Below, in pieces: positions 24,106 through 33,163 of a DNA stretch of 64,000 nt (position 1 is its first letter; every line of letters starts with the position of its first letter). This DNA comes from SB11 sp965222995 (lineage in GTDB: Bacteria; Bacteroidota; Bacteroidia; UBA8524). Under the pieces are notes generated by a model. That model worked only from the letters and a program-made list of their open reading frames with translations. It had not been told where the DNA came from and searched no databases. The position numbers and the translations under genes are program-made. The stretch covers positions 1,798,001 through 1,862,000 of the forward strand of contig OZ244977.1 in assembly GCA_965222995.1 (NCBI GenBank), read 5' to 3'.

Positions 24106-24741
24106 ATGAAACAAACAGAAAAAACTAAAATCACACGTATTGCCAAACGAGGGCATTATGATGCGGAAACTATACATGCAATTACTGACGAAGCATTGTT
24201 TTGCACTATTAGTTATTGTATAGACGGACAACCTTATAGTATACCCACAGGGCACTGCCGTATTGGTGATGCCATTTATATTCACGGCTCTGTTGGTGCA
24301 GGGTATATGCGGCAATTGGCTGAGGGTGCCCCTGCTTGTATTTCTATTACATTATTAGATGATTTGGTATTGGCTAAATCAGTATTCAACCATTCAGTCA
24401 ATTACCGCTCAATAGTTGCTTTTGCTAAAGCTGAACGTATTGATGATTATGATATGAAAATGGCTGCACTTGAAGCTTTTACCGAAAAAATGATACCCGG
24501 AAGATGGAAGGATTGCAGACCGCCTAATGAAAGTGAACTGAGAAAAACCATGGTACTAAAATTTGGTTTGCATGAAGCTTCTGCTAAAATACGAGCCGAA
24601 CAGTCTAGCGATGACAAAGAAGATGAATATTTACCCTACTGGGCAGGTTTAGTGCATATAACCAATGCGATAACCGCTTATAATGCTAATGACTTAACCA
24701 AAAGTCAGGGTATTGAATACCCTGGTTATTTTGATTTGTAG
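24106..24741 (+). CDS. Pyridoxamine 5'-phosphate oxidase-like flavin-binding protein
   Basis: This protein of about 211 residues has the split-barrel flavin-binding fold of the PNPOx-like family (NimA-like branch). The first strands read ALFCTISYCIDGQPYSIPTGHCRIGDAIYIHGS and then R-S-I-V-A-F-A-K-A, and a mixed helical segment ends in L-R-K-T-M-V-L-K-F-G-L. Members bind FMN, F420 or heme and act as reductases or sensors. The reaction here is unknown. Frame open from 24094, but M-K-Q-T-E-K at 24106 fits better with a promoter-like TACCTTTC upstream. It is monocistronic, converging with the minus gene 10 bases on. Confidence 0.8.
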   Translation: MKQTEKTKITRIAKRGHYDAETIHAITDEALFCTISYCIDGQPYSIPTGHCRIGDAIYIHGSVGAGYMRQLAEGAPACISITLLDDLVLAKSVFNHSVNYRSIVAFAKAERIDDYDMKMAALEAFTEKMIPGRWKDCRPPNESELRKTMVLKFGLHEASAKIRAEQSSDDKEDEYLPYWAGLVHITNAITAYNANDLTKSQGIEYPGYFDL

Positions 24742-24750
24742 TTATTTCTT

Positions 24751-25278
24751 CTACTCAGTAAAACCAATAATTTCACAACTCTCCCAATCAACACATAGAA
24801 GCTGCCATTTATTACATATTTCCCCAATTAAACTTTCAATACTTCCCTCAACTTGAATTGAGTTAACATTGGTCATCCAAATGTGCTTAACTATAGTATC
24901 TTCATTAAAATCAAAGTATATAGCCGCATAGCCTTTACCATACCCATAAGTATTTTTTCTTAATTTACGGAAAGTCAGCCCATATCCAGTATATACTTGT
25001 ATTTCTTTATTTAGCCCATAACTTAAAATTAAATTATCCAACTCATATCTTTTTATTTTTTTTGAAACCAGTGGCATAGGGGCTTCTCCTCTTACCACCA
25101 TTTCTTTAAATCCAAATCCGTCAAAATTTTCCTCATAATTATCGTTCAGCCTCGCCATCTCACTTTCAACAAACTTTATATTTTCTTGAGGTTGAAACTC
25201 TATTTGACAAAAATCATCTTCGTGATAAAAGAGACTATCAGGTACTTTCTTTCCAAAAAAACGTTTAAAAAAGTTCAT
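24751..25278 (-). CDS. Conserved-looking cytoplasmic protein of unknown function
   Basis: This is a 175-residue protein without signal peptide or membrane segment. It opens with a basic stretch (FFKRFFGKK), then an acidic region with aromatic residues, and a strand-rich C-terminal half ending in two strands: A-A-I-Y-F-D-F-N-E-D and L-L-C-V-D-W-E-S-C-E-I-I-G-F. I do not recognise a family. The look of alternating strands and one long helix near residues 140-155 is common in small immunity or sensor proteins, but nothing here proves that. It is between a PNPOx-like gene and secDF; a terminator separates it from secDF. Confidence 0.55.
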   Translation of the reverse strand: MNFFKRFFGKKVPDSLFYHEDDFCQIEFQPQENIKFVESEMARLNDNYEENFDGFGFKEMVVRGEAPMPLVSKKIKRYELDNLILSYGLNKEIQVYTGYGLTFRKLRKNTYGYGKGYAAIYFDFNEDTIVKHIWMTNVNSIQVEGSIESLIGEICNKWQLLCVDWESCEIIGFTE

Positions 25279-25287
25279 ATAAATAAA

Positions 25288-25311
25288 AAAAAGCCCCGGT
25301 TGGGGCTTTTA
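25288..25311 (-). terminator. Terminator between secDF and the 175-residue gene
   Basis: Arms AGCCCC (25292-25297) and GGGGCT (25302-25307) flanked by A and T tracts. On the minus strand it lies before the end of secDF's unit, at 25333, and so would not end that gene; it would end transcripts of secDF, which stops at 25333, as it lies just downstream of it. Confidence 0.8.
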
Positions 25312-25332
25312 AAATTAGTTATTATAAGCTTA

Positions 25333-28300
25333 TTATTTAGCCTTATTTTCTTGTTTTCTGATTAACTGTGCAGACATTGGGCTACCAATACATAATGATG
25401 AATAAGTACCCAAAATAACACCCACGGTTAATGCAAAGGCAAAACCTTTAATAGTTTCACCACCGAACAAGAATAGTATAAATACTACCACAATAGTAGT
25501 TACCGATGTCATAATAGTACGGCTAAGTGTATTATTCAGAGCCATATTAATTACTTTGTCGGTATCCCCCTCTTTCTTATGCTCTTTCAGGTATTCACGC
25601 ACACGGTCAAATACAACCACCGAGTCATTTATAGAGTAACCTATAATGGTAAGTATTGCTGCAATAAATGCCTGGTCAATCTCTAAAGAGAATGGTACTA
25701 TACCATCCAACAAAGTGAATAGTGAAAGTACTACCAGTACGTCATGCGTTAACATTACTATGGTTGCTAAAGCAAATTGCCATCTGCGGAAACGTATTTG
25801 TATGTAAGTAAACATACCTATAAGTGCCAACAGAATGGATATAATAGCTGATTGCTTAATATCATCAGCCACAGTAGGCCCTACTTTGTTTGATGACTCT
25901 ATCGTATACTTACCTTTGCCTAATGCATCAAACCCTTTATCTAGTTGAAGTTCAACCAATTTACTTGCTTCCTTATCCTGACTGTTAATTAGGTACTCAG
26001 TTGTTACTTTAAAAGTGTTGTCGGTACCATAAACCTTAACCTCAGGAGCAGAATTTAAAGGTTCTTTTAAAGCTTGCCTTATATCAGATGCATTGGTTTC
26101 TTCTTCTATTTTAATAACGTATGACCAACCTCCCTCAAAATCAACCCCTAAGTCAAACCCTCTAGTAGTCATTGAAACTATACCGGCAATTATTATAATA
26201 CCTGAAATGGCATAAAATATTTTACTTCTTCCAACAAAGTCGAAGTTTGCTTTTCTAAGTAAGTTTTTAGAGTACGGGAACCAGAACTTAATACCCTTCT
26301 CACGTTTCATCAGATTTTCATATACAACACGTGTAAGCAAGAAAGCCGTAAATAATGAGCTTATGATACCGAATATAAGCACGATAGCAAAACCCGATAT
26401 AGGTCCCATACCAAATACGGCAAGTACTGATGCGGTAAGTAATGTGGTTACGTTAGAGTCTATAATAGCTGACGATGCATTTTTAAAACCGTTTGCTATT
26501 GAGTTTCTCAATGTGCGACCAGCATCTAATTCTTCTTTAATACGTTCGTAAATAAGTACGTTGGCATCCACCGCCATACCCAGTGTTAAGATAATACCTG
26601 CAATACCGGGTAATGTTAATGCTGCTTGGAATGATGCTAATGTTCCTATAATAAAGAACAAGTTTAATAGCACGGCCAAATCGGCAATAATACCCGCAGT
26701 ATTATATACCAAGAACATAATTAATATTACCGATAGGAAACCAACCAGTATAGATGCTAAACCGCTATTAATTGATTTTTGCCCTAAACTTGGCCCTACA
26801 ACAGCTTCTTCTACAATGCGAGGAGTTGCAGGAAGTTTACCTGCCTTAAGAATATTGGCAAGGTCGTTTGCTTCTTGCTGGGTAAATCCACCTTCAATAG
26901 AAGTAGAACCGTTTGGAATTGGCCCGTTTACCACTGGTGCAGAGTATACTAAGTTATCAAGTACAACAGCAATATGTTTTTTAGGGTTAGCTGATGATGC
27001 AGCTTCGGTAATCTCTTTCCATTTTCTAGCCCCCTCAAAGTTCATATTCATAGAAACCTCACTATTACCCAACTGCCCTATTACTGCTCTTGCATTTTCA
27101 ACCACATCACCATCAAGTGCGGCACCACCATCGCGTTCTTTTTTCAACGCATATAGTATGAACAGATTAGGTGCTTCTTCTTTATCGGCAGGATTGGCAG
27201 ACCAAGCAAACTTAACATCGTTAGGTAAGATATTCTCTCTTATTTCGGGGTTGTTAAGTACTTCGTTAATTCTTGCAGTGTCATTAAACATGGCCCTACC
27301 TATAGCTGCATTCTGAGCATAAAAATATCCGCCTTGTTCGTCCCTGTAAACATTATAACCAAAACCTAGCTCAACTAAATAGTTTCTTTGGTTAGCACTA
27401 TCTTGTGCAGTAGTATCAGTTGAAGCTAAGCTTCCCGAATCGTTTAATGATGCTGAATCATTCGCATTGTTTGCAGAATCATTTACTTCTGCAACGGGTG
27501 TCTCTGCAACTTGGTTCGAATCGTTTCCTTCACTCAACTCATTAAGAATAGATGAACCGTTATTTGCCGAATCAAGTTTGTTTAACTCATCCTGACCTTT
27601 TAGATAGTCATTAATCTTATCTAAATAAGGAACAAAGTCAAGGTTGCTATAAGCATTATAAAACTCAAGTTTAGCTGTATTTTGTAATAATTTACGCACA
27701 CGCTCAGGATTGTCTATACCCGGTAACTCAACCATTACCCTGCCTGAACCTGCCAAACGTTGAATAGTAGGCTGGGTTACTCCAAATTGGTCGATACGTG
27801 CTTCAAGTATCTCGAAACTTCTGTCTATAGAAGCATTAGCCTCTTCTCTTAAGTAATCTATTACATCATCGTCTGAAGATGTAAATTTAATTTTACTGTT
27901 ACTCTCGTTAGAGAAAAACAAAGGTGCAAGTTGAAGATTCGGATTTATAGCTTTAATCTGTCTTCTAAACTCGTTTATAAAGTCTAGTCCGGGGTCTTTC
28001 TCCTGTGCGGCTATAGTTGCATTAATAGCTTTATTTAGGTTAGGGTCATCAGGGTTATTGGCGAGTTTTCCCACAATATCAGAAACAGAAATTTCTAATA
28101 CTACATTCATACCCCCTTGCAAGTCCAAACCTAGGTTTAACTGACGCTCTTTAACCTCTAAATAAGTAAAGTTCTTAAAGCCTAAATTAAATACTTTTTC
28201 TGTTGCCAGTGAGTCTAAATACCTACGCTTTATCTCTGCCTTGTTAGCAGTACTGTCAGCAACATCTTCTGCAAAAGCTTTAGCATCTTGTTCTAAAGAG

Positions 28301-28386
28301 TAAGCTTTATAGGTAAACGAAAGCTGATAAATACATACCAATACTAGCGCAACAGCAAAAAACTTTACAACGCCTTGATTTTTCAT
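25333..28386 (-). CDS. secDF: Protein translocase SecDF, fused
   Basis: This is a 1017-residue SecD-SecF fusion, standard for Bacteroidota. Residues 1-30 are a first membrane segment; the periplasmic P1 domain includes ERQLNLGLDLQGGMNVVLEI and a low-complexity S/N/D-rich insertion (about 270-320). SecD membrane segments hold GMAVDANVLIYERIKEE; the SecF half begins near residue 680 and holds IGYSINDSVVVFDRVRE. The proton-driven motor pulls pre-proteins across the inner membrane after SecYEG and SecA, which here feeds the many T9SS cargo proteins and lipoproteins of the window. It is last in the minus-strand group after yhhQ, udk and the K+ regulator, with its own promoter 150 bases upstream. 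Confidence 0.95.
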   Translation of the reverse strand: MKNQGVVKFFAVALVLVCIYQLSFTYKAYSLEQDAKAFAEDVADSTANKAEIKRRYLDSLATEKVFNLGFKNFTYLEVKERQLNLGLDLQGGMNVVLEISVSDIVGKLANNPDDPNLNKAINATIAAQEKDPGLDFINEFRRQIKAINPNLQLAPLFFSNESNSKIKFTSSDDDVIDYLREEANASIDRSFEILEARIDQFGVTQPTIQRLAGSGRVMVELPGIDNPERVRKLLQNTAKLEFYNAYSNLDFVPYLDKINDYLKGQDELNKLDSANNGSSILNELSEGNDSNQVAETPVAEVNDSANNANDSASLNDSGSLASTDTTAQDSANQRNYLVELGFGYNVYRDEQGGYFYAQNAAIGRAMFNDTARINEVLNNPEIRENILPNDVKFAWSANPADKEEAPNLFILYALKKERDGGAALDGDVVENARAVIGQLGNSEVSMNMNFEGARKWKEITEAASSANPKKHIAVVLDNLVYSAPVVNGPIPNGSTSIEGGFTQQEANDLANILKAGKLPATPRIVEEAVVGPSLGQKSINSGLASILVGFLSVILIMFLVYNTAGIIADLAVLLNLFFIIGTLASFQAALTLPGIAGIILTLGMAVDANVLIYERIKEELDAGRTLRNSIANGFKNASSAIIDSNVTTLLTASVLAVFGMGPISGFAIVLIFGIISSLFTAFLLTRVVYENLMKREKGIKFWFPYSKNLLRKANFDFVGRSKIFYAISGIIIIAGIVSMTTRGFDLGVDFEGGWSYVIKIEEETNASDIRQALKEPLNSAPEVKVYGTDNTFKVTTEYLINSQDKEASKLVELQLDKGFDALGKGKYTIESSNKVGPTVADDIKQSAIISILLALIGMFTYIQIRFRRWQFALATIVMLTHDVLVVLSLFTLLDGIVPFSLEIDQAFIAAILTIIGYSINDSVVVFDRVREYLKEHKKEGDTDKVINMALNNTLSRTIMTSVTTIVVVFILFLFGGETIKGFAFALTVGVILGTYSSLCIGSPMSAQLIRKQENKAK

Positions 28387-28442
28387 TCTATTCTCTTAAT
28401 TATATACTTTGTATGCGGTTCTTACCAATTTTTAAAGAACGG

Positions 28443-28473
28443 CAAATATAGAGTTTAGGCTATTAAAGTGCAA
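28443..28473 (-). promoter_or_regulatory. Promoter for secDF
   Basis: The minus strand shows TTG about 28473-28471, 20 bases, then TATATTTG (28450-28443), an exact TAnnTTTG; the ATG is at 28386. The -33 region lies on an imperfect repeat GTGCA-A-TGCAC that could bind a regulator. Confidence 0.6.
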
Positions 28474-28535
28474 TGCACATTATAGCCTTTCGTAATTTTT
28501 TATAAAAACTTGTTAGCCAAGCATATAAGATTATT

Positions 28536-29231
28536 TTACTGGTTAATTTCTATAAAACGTTCAATGTCGTTTTCTTTTCCAAGTAAAATTATGGTATCCG
28601 TATCGTAAATAATTGTGTTTTCTTTCGGTATTCCAAAAATGTGTGCTTCTTTGGTTGGTTCACCCGCATCGTTCATTACCTCATACTCCCTTTTTATAGT
28701 AATCAGGTTTAGCTCATACTTTTCTTGCATTTGTATATCGCCTACCGTTTTATTCCATATACCTTTTGGAGGTTTAATTTCTGCAATCTCATAGTCATCA
28801 GGCAATTGCAAAAAAGTCATTACACTGGGGTGTATTAAACGTTCTGCCACAATTATACCAACCTCATCTTCGGGAGAAAGTATTTCCGTTACCCCAATTT
28901 TCTCCAGAATCATGTGCTGTTGTTTGTTACCTGCACGGGCAATAATTCGCTTCACCTTCAAATCCATTAAAAGTGTCACCGTTAGCAATAAGGCTTCAAA
29001 GTTTTCACCAATGGCAACTACTACAGCATCCATTTCAGGAATATTTACCGACTCTAGCGACCGTTTATCGGTACTATCCATAGTAATGGCATAGGCAACA
29101 TCATCACGCAATACATCTACTTTACTTTCTTCACTATCAATCGCAATTACCTCAGCCCCACGCTCCGATAAAGTTTTGGCTATTTTGGTTCCAAAACGCC
29201 CCATGCCTATTACTGCAAATCTGTAATCCAT
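28536..29231 (-). CDS. TrkA/KtrA-type K+ uptake regulator (RCK domain)
   Basis: This is a 231-residue protein with a Rossmann RCK-N domain beginning FAVIGMGRFGTKIAKTLSERGAEVIAIDSEESKVD (GxGxxG, acidic end of strand 2 binding NAD/ATP) and an RCK-C domain from about residue 135 (ISVNVE-like start, then P-P-K-G-I-W-N-K-T-V-G). This layout is KtrA/TrkA, the cytoplasmic gating ring of a KtrB/TrkH K+ channel. The channel subunit is not in this window. It is 28 bases from udk and may be part of the yhhQ-udk group. Confidence 0.9.
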   Translation of the reverse strand: MDYRFAVIGMGRFGTKIAKTLSERGAEVIAIDSEESKVDVLRDDVAYAITMDSTDKRSLESVNIPEMDAVVVAIGENFEALLLTVTLLMDLKVKRIIARAGNKQQHMILEKIGVTEILSPEDEVGIIVAERLIHPSVMTFLQLPDDYEIAEIKPPKGIWNKTVGDIQMQEKYELNLITIKREYEVMNDAGEPTKEAHIFGIPKENTIIYDTDTIILLGKENDIERFIEINQ

Positions 29232-29259
29232 ATATACAAATGTATTAGTTTACTACCTA

Positions 29260-29883
29260 TTATTCTGATAATAACGCTTTAAAGTGGTTTTCTACCATAG
29301 CCAAGCTATTATTAAAGTGTACGTTATTTTTTATAACCACATCTGCCAATTCTTTGTAAGGGGCTAAATATTTTTGAAATGCAGGTTTCACATGATTATA
29401 CCATTGGTAGGTAACCATATCGGGGGGTATGCCCCGTTCGTCCACATCACGTTTCATGCGGCGTTGAAATTTCACGTCATCATCAGCATCTATAAACAGC
29501 TTCAAGTCCAGCATATCAAAAATATTCTGATAATAGAATATAAATAACCCCTCAATAATTATGATGGGTGTAGGACTAAAGTCCATTAACTCCTTTTCTT
29601 CACTAGGGTTATTAAAGTTGTATGACATTTTTTTGATAGTCTCCCCTCTTGACAGCGCATCCAAATCATCATGAAACTTGCTCAGTTCTATTGCTTCGGG
29701 TAAATCAAAATTCACCTCATCATTACTATCCTTCTTTTGTTGTTCCAAAGGTTTGTAATAATCGTCTTGAGAAATGAAACAAACTTGTTGGGGAGTAAAC
29801 TTTTGCTTTAAAGATTTGAGAAAATGCGTTTTTCCTGATGCACTCCCACCCGTAACACCCACTAAATAAGGTTTTTTAGCCAT
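29260..29883 (-). CDS. udk: Uridine kinase
   Basis: This protein of about 207 residues is a uridine/cytidine kinase-type P-loop kinase: GVTGGSASGKT forms the P-loop near residues 8-18, and SQDDYYKPL is the D-D-Y-Y motif that binds the nucleoside. The lid region reads D-A-D-D-D-V-K-F-Q-R-R-M-K-R-D-V-D-E-R. It phosphorylates uridine and cytidine to UMP and CMP in pyrimidine salvage. The frame is open from 29916 but the first 11 codons are poorly conserved; ATG at 29883 (MAKKPYLVGVTG) is chosen. Lies between yhhQ and the K+ regulator on the same strand. Confidence 0.9.
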   Translation of the reverse strand: MAKKPYLVGVTGGSASGKTHFLKSLKQKFTPQQVCFISQDDYYKPLEQQKKDSNDEVNFDLPEAIELSKFHDDLDALSRGETIKKMSYNFNNPSEEKELMDFSPTPIIIIEGLFIFYYQNIFDMLDLKLFIDADDDVKFQRRMKRDVDERGIPPDMVTYQWYNHVKPAFQKYLAPYKELADVVIKNNVHFNNSLAMVENHFKALLSE

Positions 29884-29957
29884 ACGGGGTACAAAGGTAC
29901 ATTTATCATTTAACAATTAGCATTGAACATACATTCCAAAACTCAGAACACAGAACT

Positions 29958-30731
29958 CTAATATCCTTCGTGGGCTTCTTTTCGCATTTTTTCTGATAGC
30001 TCTTTACCTAAATAACTATCTACTAAATAATGAACCAAATATAATAAAGGTGTTAACGCTAAAGCTACTATAAACTTATAGATGTAATTGTTAGCACCTA
30101 CAGATAAAACTTTCTGTATCGTCCAATTACCTCCCAAATAAAAAGCTACATATAATACTATAAAGCTATCTACAATTTGTGATATAAGTGTTGAGCCTGT
30201 TGCCCGTAACCACAACAACTTATCGCCAGTTCTTTTCTTCATAAAATGGAAAGAAAATACATCAACGAACTGTGCTACCACAAATGCTGTTAAAGAACCG
30301 ACAATAATATTTAATCCCTGTCCGAATATTGTTGAAAAAGCCTTTTGTGTATCATATAATGAACCATCTTTAGGGTGAGACATTGCCCACCAATCAGCAG
30401 GACTCAAACTAATTACGCCATAAATAATAACAAAGGCGTAAGCAATTAATGCAACAGCAATATAAGTGAACATCCGAACGCCTTTTTTACCATAATATTC
30501 GTTTATAATATCAGTCATTATAAATACAATAGGCCATGGCAAAACACCGGCTGTTAAATCCATACTTTGCTCAATACCAAAAATTGGTATTTTAAACTGT
30601 TTTATACCTAATGTACCTTCAAGCGAAAATATTTTAACGCCAATAAACTCTGCCAGTATAGCGTTACATAGGAAAAAAGAGCCGAGAATAAGAAAAAGTA
30701 AAGTCCGTTTGCGGTGTTCTTCGGATTGCAT
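29958..30731 (-). CDS. yhhQ: Queuosine precursor transporter, VUT/YhhQ family
   Basis: This is a 257-residue membrane protein with six predicted segments, of the VUT family (PF02592). The signature segment reads VLPWPIVFIMTDIINEYYGKKGVRMF, followed later by G-S-L-T-A-F-V-V-A-Q-F-V-D-V and I-V-D-S-F-I-V-L-Y. Characterised YhhQ imports queuosine precursors (7-cyano- or 7-deaza-type bases) for tRNA modification. Its basic loops suit an inner-membrane transporter. It is the first gene of the minus-strand group yhhQ-udk-K+ regulator, and stands divergent to a hypothetical secreted gene. Confidence 0.85.
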   Translation of the reverse strand: MQSEEHRKRTLLFLILGSFFLCNAILAEFIGVKIFSLEGTLGIKQFKIPIFGIEQSMDLTAGVLPWPIVFIMTDIINEYYGKKGVRMFTYIAVALIAYAFVIIYGVISLSPADWWAMSHPKDGSLYDTQKAFSTIFGQGLNIIVGSLTAFVVAQFVDVFSFHFMKKRTGDKLLWLRATGSTLISQIVDSFIVLYVAFYLGGNWTIQKVLSVGANNYIYKFIVALALTPLLYLVHYLVDSYLGKELSEKMRKEAHEGY

Positions 30732-30792
30732 CTCTAATAGGGTTTGTATGCTTCAATAATACTCTTTTTAAAATTAGCTATGGGCGAAAGCC

Positions 30793-30800
30793 TACATTTG
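30793..30800 (+). promoter_or_regulatory. -7 element for the secreted hypothetical gene
   Basis: TACATTTG is an exact TAnnTTTG, 20 bases before the ATG at 30821. It supports that ATG over a TTG at 30809, which would leave only a few bases of leader. Confidence 0.5.
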
Positions 30801-30820
30801 GGTACATATTGTCTACACCA

Positions 30821-31372
30821 ATGAAAAAAATAATTCTCTTTACTTTTTTAGTAAGCTGTTTTTTAACTGTAAAATCTCAAACCGATTCTTCTAATATTTC
30901 TTTTGAGGTATTGCTTGATTCAGCACAAATGGTTTTTACTCCCCCCAAAGGCTATGTTGAAATTACTCCCACTGAAAACAACCAGATGAACTATGAAAAA
31001 GCATACAAGCACACTACAGAAAAGTTTGAAGTGAGGTATGCAATAAGAAGACATAATTTCAAGTTTTTTGAATCGATTTTTCAAATGACGCTTTTAAATA
31101 TTACGGACGGACAGATGTATGAGTATAATTTCTTTAATCCGAATGCTGTTAAAACTGAGTTTCATGGAGATATCGGTGCATCGGTTTTAGTAAAGCCCGG
31201 AGAGGAGTTTGCAAAAGAATATAAATACTGTTTAATGGTTTGCGTGAATAAAAAAGGTATAGGAGATATGTATTGCTTTTATTTAGGAGATGATACGGCC
31301 TTAATTACCAAGCTTATGAAACCCATTTTTTATGCTTTGAAGTTTAAAGAAAAAACGCCCACTGAAAAGTGA
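30821..31372 (+). CDS. Secreted protein of unknown function
   Basis: This is a protein of about 183 residues with a signal peptide (MKKIILFTFLVSCFLTVKSQ, cleavage after about residue 20). The mature part has no family I recognise: a segment reading S-A-Q-M-V-F-T-P-P-K-G-Y-V-E-I-T-P precedes strands and one central helix, and it ends in basic residues. The P-P-K-G-Y-V start resembles small bacterial proteins of DUF-type with a single alpha/beta domain. Its stop codon falls inside a hairpin that ends both this gene and the opposing pruA, so the two share a terminator. Confidence 0.6.
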   Translation: MKKIILFTFLVSCFLTVKSQTDSSNISFEVLLDSAQMVFTPPKGYVEITPTENNQMNYEKAYKHTTEKFEVRYAIRRHNFKFFESIFQMTLLNITDGQMYEYNFFNPNAVKTEFHGDIGASVLVKPGEEFAKEYKYCLMVCVNKKGIGDMYCFYLGDDTALITKLMKPIFYALKFKEKTPTEK

Positions 31373-31379
31373 GCGTTTT
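31352..31379. terminator. Shared terminator of the secreted gene and pruA
   Basis: Arms 31352-31363 and 31368-31379 pair with one mismatch around a GAAA loop, flanked by A and T tracts. The stop codon of the plus-strand gene (31370-31372) is inside it; pruA's stop lies 20 bases away at 31399. Confidence 0.7.
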
Positions 31380-31398
31380 ATAAGTTTAAATTGAATTT

Positions 31399-33027
31399 CT
31401 ATTCTTCTTTTAAGTAATCATATTCATAGCGTTCAGGAGAAACTAAAGTTTCTTTAATACTACGCATACTTACCCAACGCATAAGGTTGGCTTTTGCACC
31501 GGCTTTATCGTTAGTACCTGATGCTCTTGCACCACCAAACGGTTGCTGCCCAACTACGGCACCTGTTGGCTTATCGTTTATATAAAAATTACCTGCACTA
31601 TCTCTAAGCTTGTCTGTAGCAACTGTTATTGCATAACGGTCGTGTGCTATAATAGAACCTGTAAGTGCATAGGGAGATGTTGTATTTACCAACTCTAAAG
31701 TTTCTTCATATTTCTCTGCATCATAAACATAAATAGTAAGTACAGGGCCAAAAATCTCTTCACACATGGTAGTGTATTTAGGGTCTTTGGCTACCAAAAT
31801 AGTTGGGTCTATAAAATACCCTTTACTTTTATCATAACTGCCTCCTGCTAATACTTCAACATCAGCATCGTTTTTAGCGGCTTCAATATAATTTGCTATT
31901 TTATCGAATGATTTCTCATCAATAACAGCATTCACATAGTTTCTAAAATCTTCAACAGGGCCAACCTTAATAGTTTTTAAATCAGCAACCAGTTTTTCTT
32001 TCAACTCATCCCACATGGTGTTTGGAATATAAGCACGTGATGCCGCCGAGCATTTTTGCCCTTGGAACTCAAAAGAACCACGTACCAATGCTGTATTTAC
32101 AGCATCTACATTAGCACTTTTATGCACCATTACGTAATCTTTACCTCCAGTTTCCCCTACAATGCGCGGGTAACTTTTATACTTATGGATATTGTTTCCT
32201 ATAGACTTCCATATATCTTGGAATACTCCAGTAGAACCTGTGAAGTGGATACCTGCAAAATCAGGATGGTTGAAAATCACATCTCCTGTATCAGGACCAG
32301 AAACATATACTAGGTTAATAACCCCATCAGGTACACCGGCTTCTCTGAAAATTTCCATCAACACATTGGCACTGTATATTTGGGTGTTGCTGGGTTTCCA
32401 AACTATTACATTACCCATCATAGCAGCACTTGTAGGTAAGTTACCTGCAATAGCAGTAAAGTTAAATGGGGTTAATGCAAAAACAAAACCTTCAAGCGGG
32501 CGGTACTCCATTCTGTTCCATACTCCTTTTGATGAAATAGGCTGGTCTCTGTATATCTGAGTCATAAACTCAACGTTGAAACGCAAAAAATCTATAATCT
32601 CACAAGCCGAGTCAATTTCAGCTTGAAAAGCGTTTTTGCTTTGAGCCAGCATTGTAGCTGCATTTAATTTAGCACGGTATGGGCCTGCAATTAAATCAGC
32701 AGCTTTTAAAAATATAGCGGCACGTTGTTCCCATGGCATATTACTCCAAGCAGGGCGGGCTGCTAATGCAGCATCTATAGCTTGTTGCACATGGCTTTTA
32801 TCACCTGCATGATATACGCCTAATTTATGATGGATATCGTGCGGAGGCGCCATCTCTTTTGTATTGCCTGTACGCACTTCTTTGCCATTAATGTACATAG
32901 GCACATCCACTTGTTTAGCACGTGCTTCTGCCAATGCAGCTTTAAGTTCTTTTTTCTCTTTGCTGCCCGGAGCGTAGTTTAAAATAGGCTCGTTTACAGC
33001 TTTAGGAACATTGAAAAATCCGTTCAT
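31399..33027 (-). CDS. pruA: L-glutamate gamma-semialdehyde dehydrogenase
   Basis: This is a 542-residue aldehyde dehydrogenase of the delta-1-pyrroline-5-carboxylate dehydrogenase type. It contains F-A-L-T-P-F-N-F-T-A-I (cofactor-binding start), GSTGVFQ, V-G-E-T-G-G-K with the catalytic glutamate and F-E-F-Q-G-Q-K-C-S-A-A-S-R with the catalytic cysteine near residue 320. It oxidises glutamate semialdehyde to glutamate with NAD, second step of proline degradation. Proline dehydrogenase is not adjacent. The ATG follows AGAAGGAAATAAAATA. It is monocistronic with a promoter upstream and a shared terminator behind it. Confidence 0.95.
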   Translation of the reverse strand: MNGFFNVPKAVNEPILNYAPGSKEKKELKAALAEARAKQVDVPMYINGKEVRTGNTKEMAPPHDIHHKLGVYHAGDKSHVQQAIDAALAARPAWSNMPWEQRAAIFLKAADLIAGPYRAKLNAATMLAQSKNAFQAEIDSACEIIDFLRFNVEFMTQIYRDQPISSKGVWNRMEYRPLEGFVFALTPFNFTAIAGNLPTSAAMMGNVIVWKPSNTQIYSANVLMEIFREAGVPDGVINLVYVSGPDTGDVIFNHPDFAGIHFTGSTGVFQDIWKSIGNNIHKYKSYPRIVGETGGKDYVMVHKSANVDAVNTALVRGSFEFQGQKCSAASRAYIPNTMWDELKEKLVADLKTIKVGPVEDFRNYVNAVIDEKSFDKIANYIEAAKNDADVEVLAGGSYDKSKGYFIDPTILVAKDPKYTTMCEEIFGPVLTIYVYDAEKYEETLELVNTTSPYALTGSIIAHDRYAITVATDKLRDSAGNFYINDKPTGAVVGQQPFGGARASGTNDKAGAKANLMRWVSMRSIKETLVSPERYEYDYLKEE

Positions 33028-33078
33028 TATTTTATTTCCTTCTAAAAATTAAAAAAGTAATTATTCTGAATTGAGGTG

Positions 33079-33086
33079 CAAATGTA
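33079..33086 (-). promoter_or_regulatory. -7 element for pruA
   Basis: The minus strand reads TACATTTG (exact TAnnTTTG), 52 bases before the ATG at 33027. No clean -33 is visible. Confidence 0.5.
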
Positions 33087-33163
33087 ACGGTTTTCTTTTA
33101 GGCTTAGAAATACGAAAAGTTGTGTTGTAATAAACCTATTTTTATCCTGCTTGTTATGCCCTT

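Noticed and set aside
26561..27316. Long plus-strand open frame of 251 codons inside secDF
   Set aside because: It is antisense to the SecD half, low in recognisable motifs, and arises from the codon bias of secDF.
33156..33158. ATG as start of the DUF2805 gene
   Set aside because: It is out of frame with the conserved domain; GTG at 33164 is in frame.
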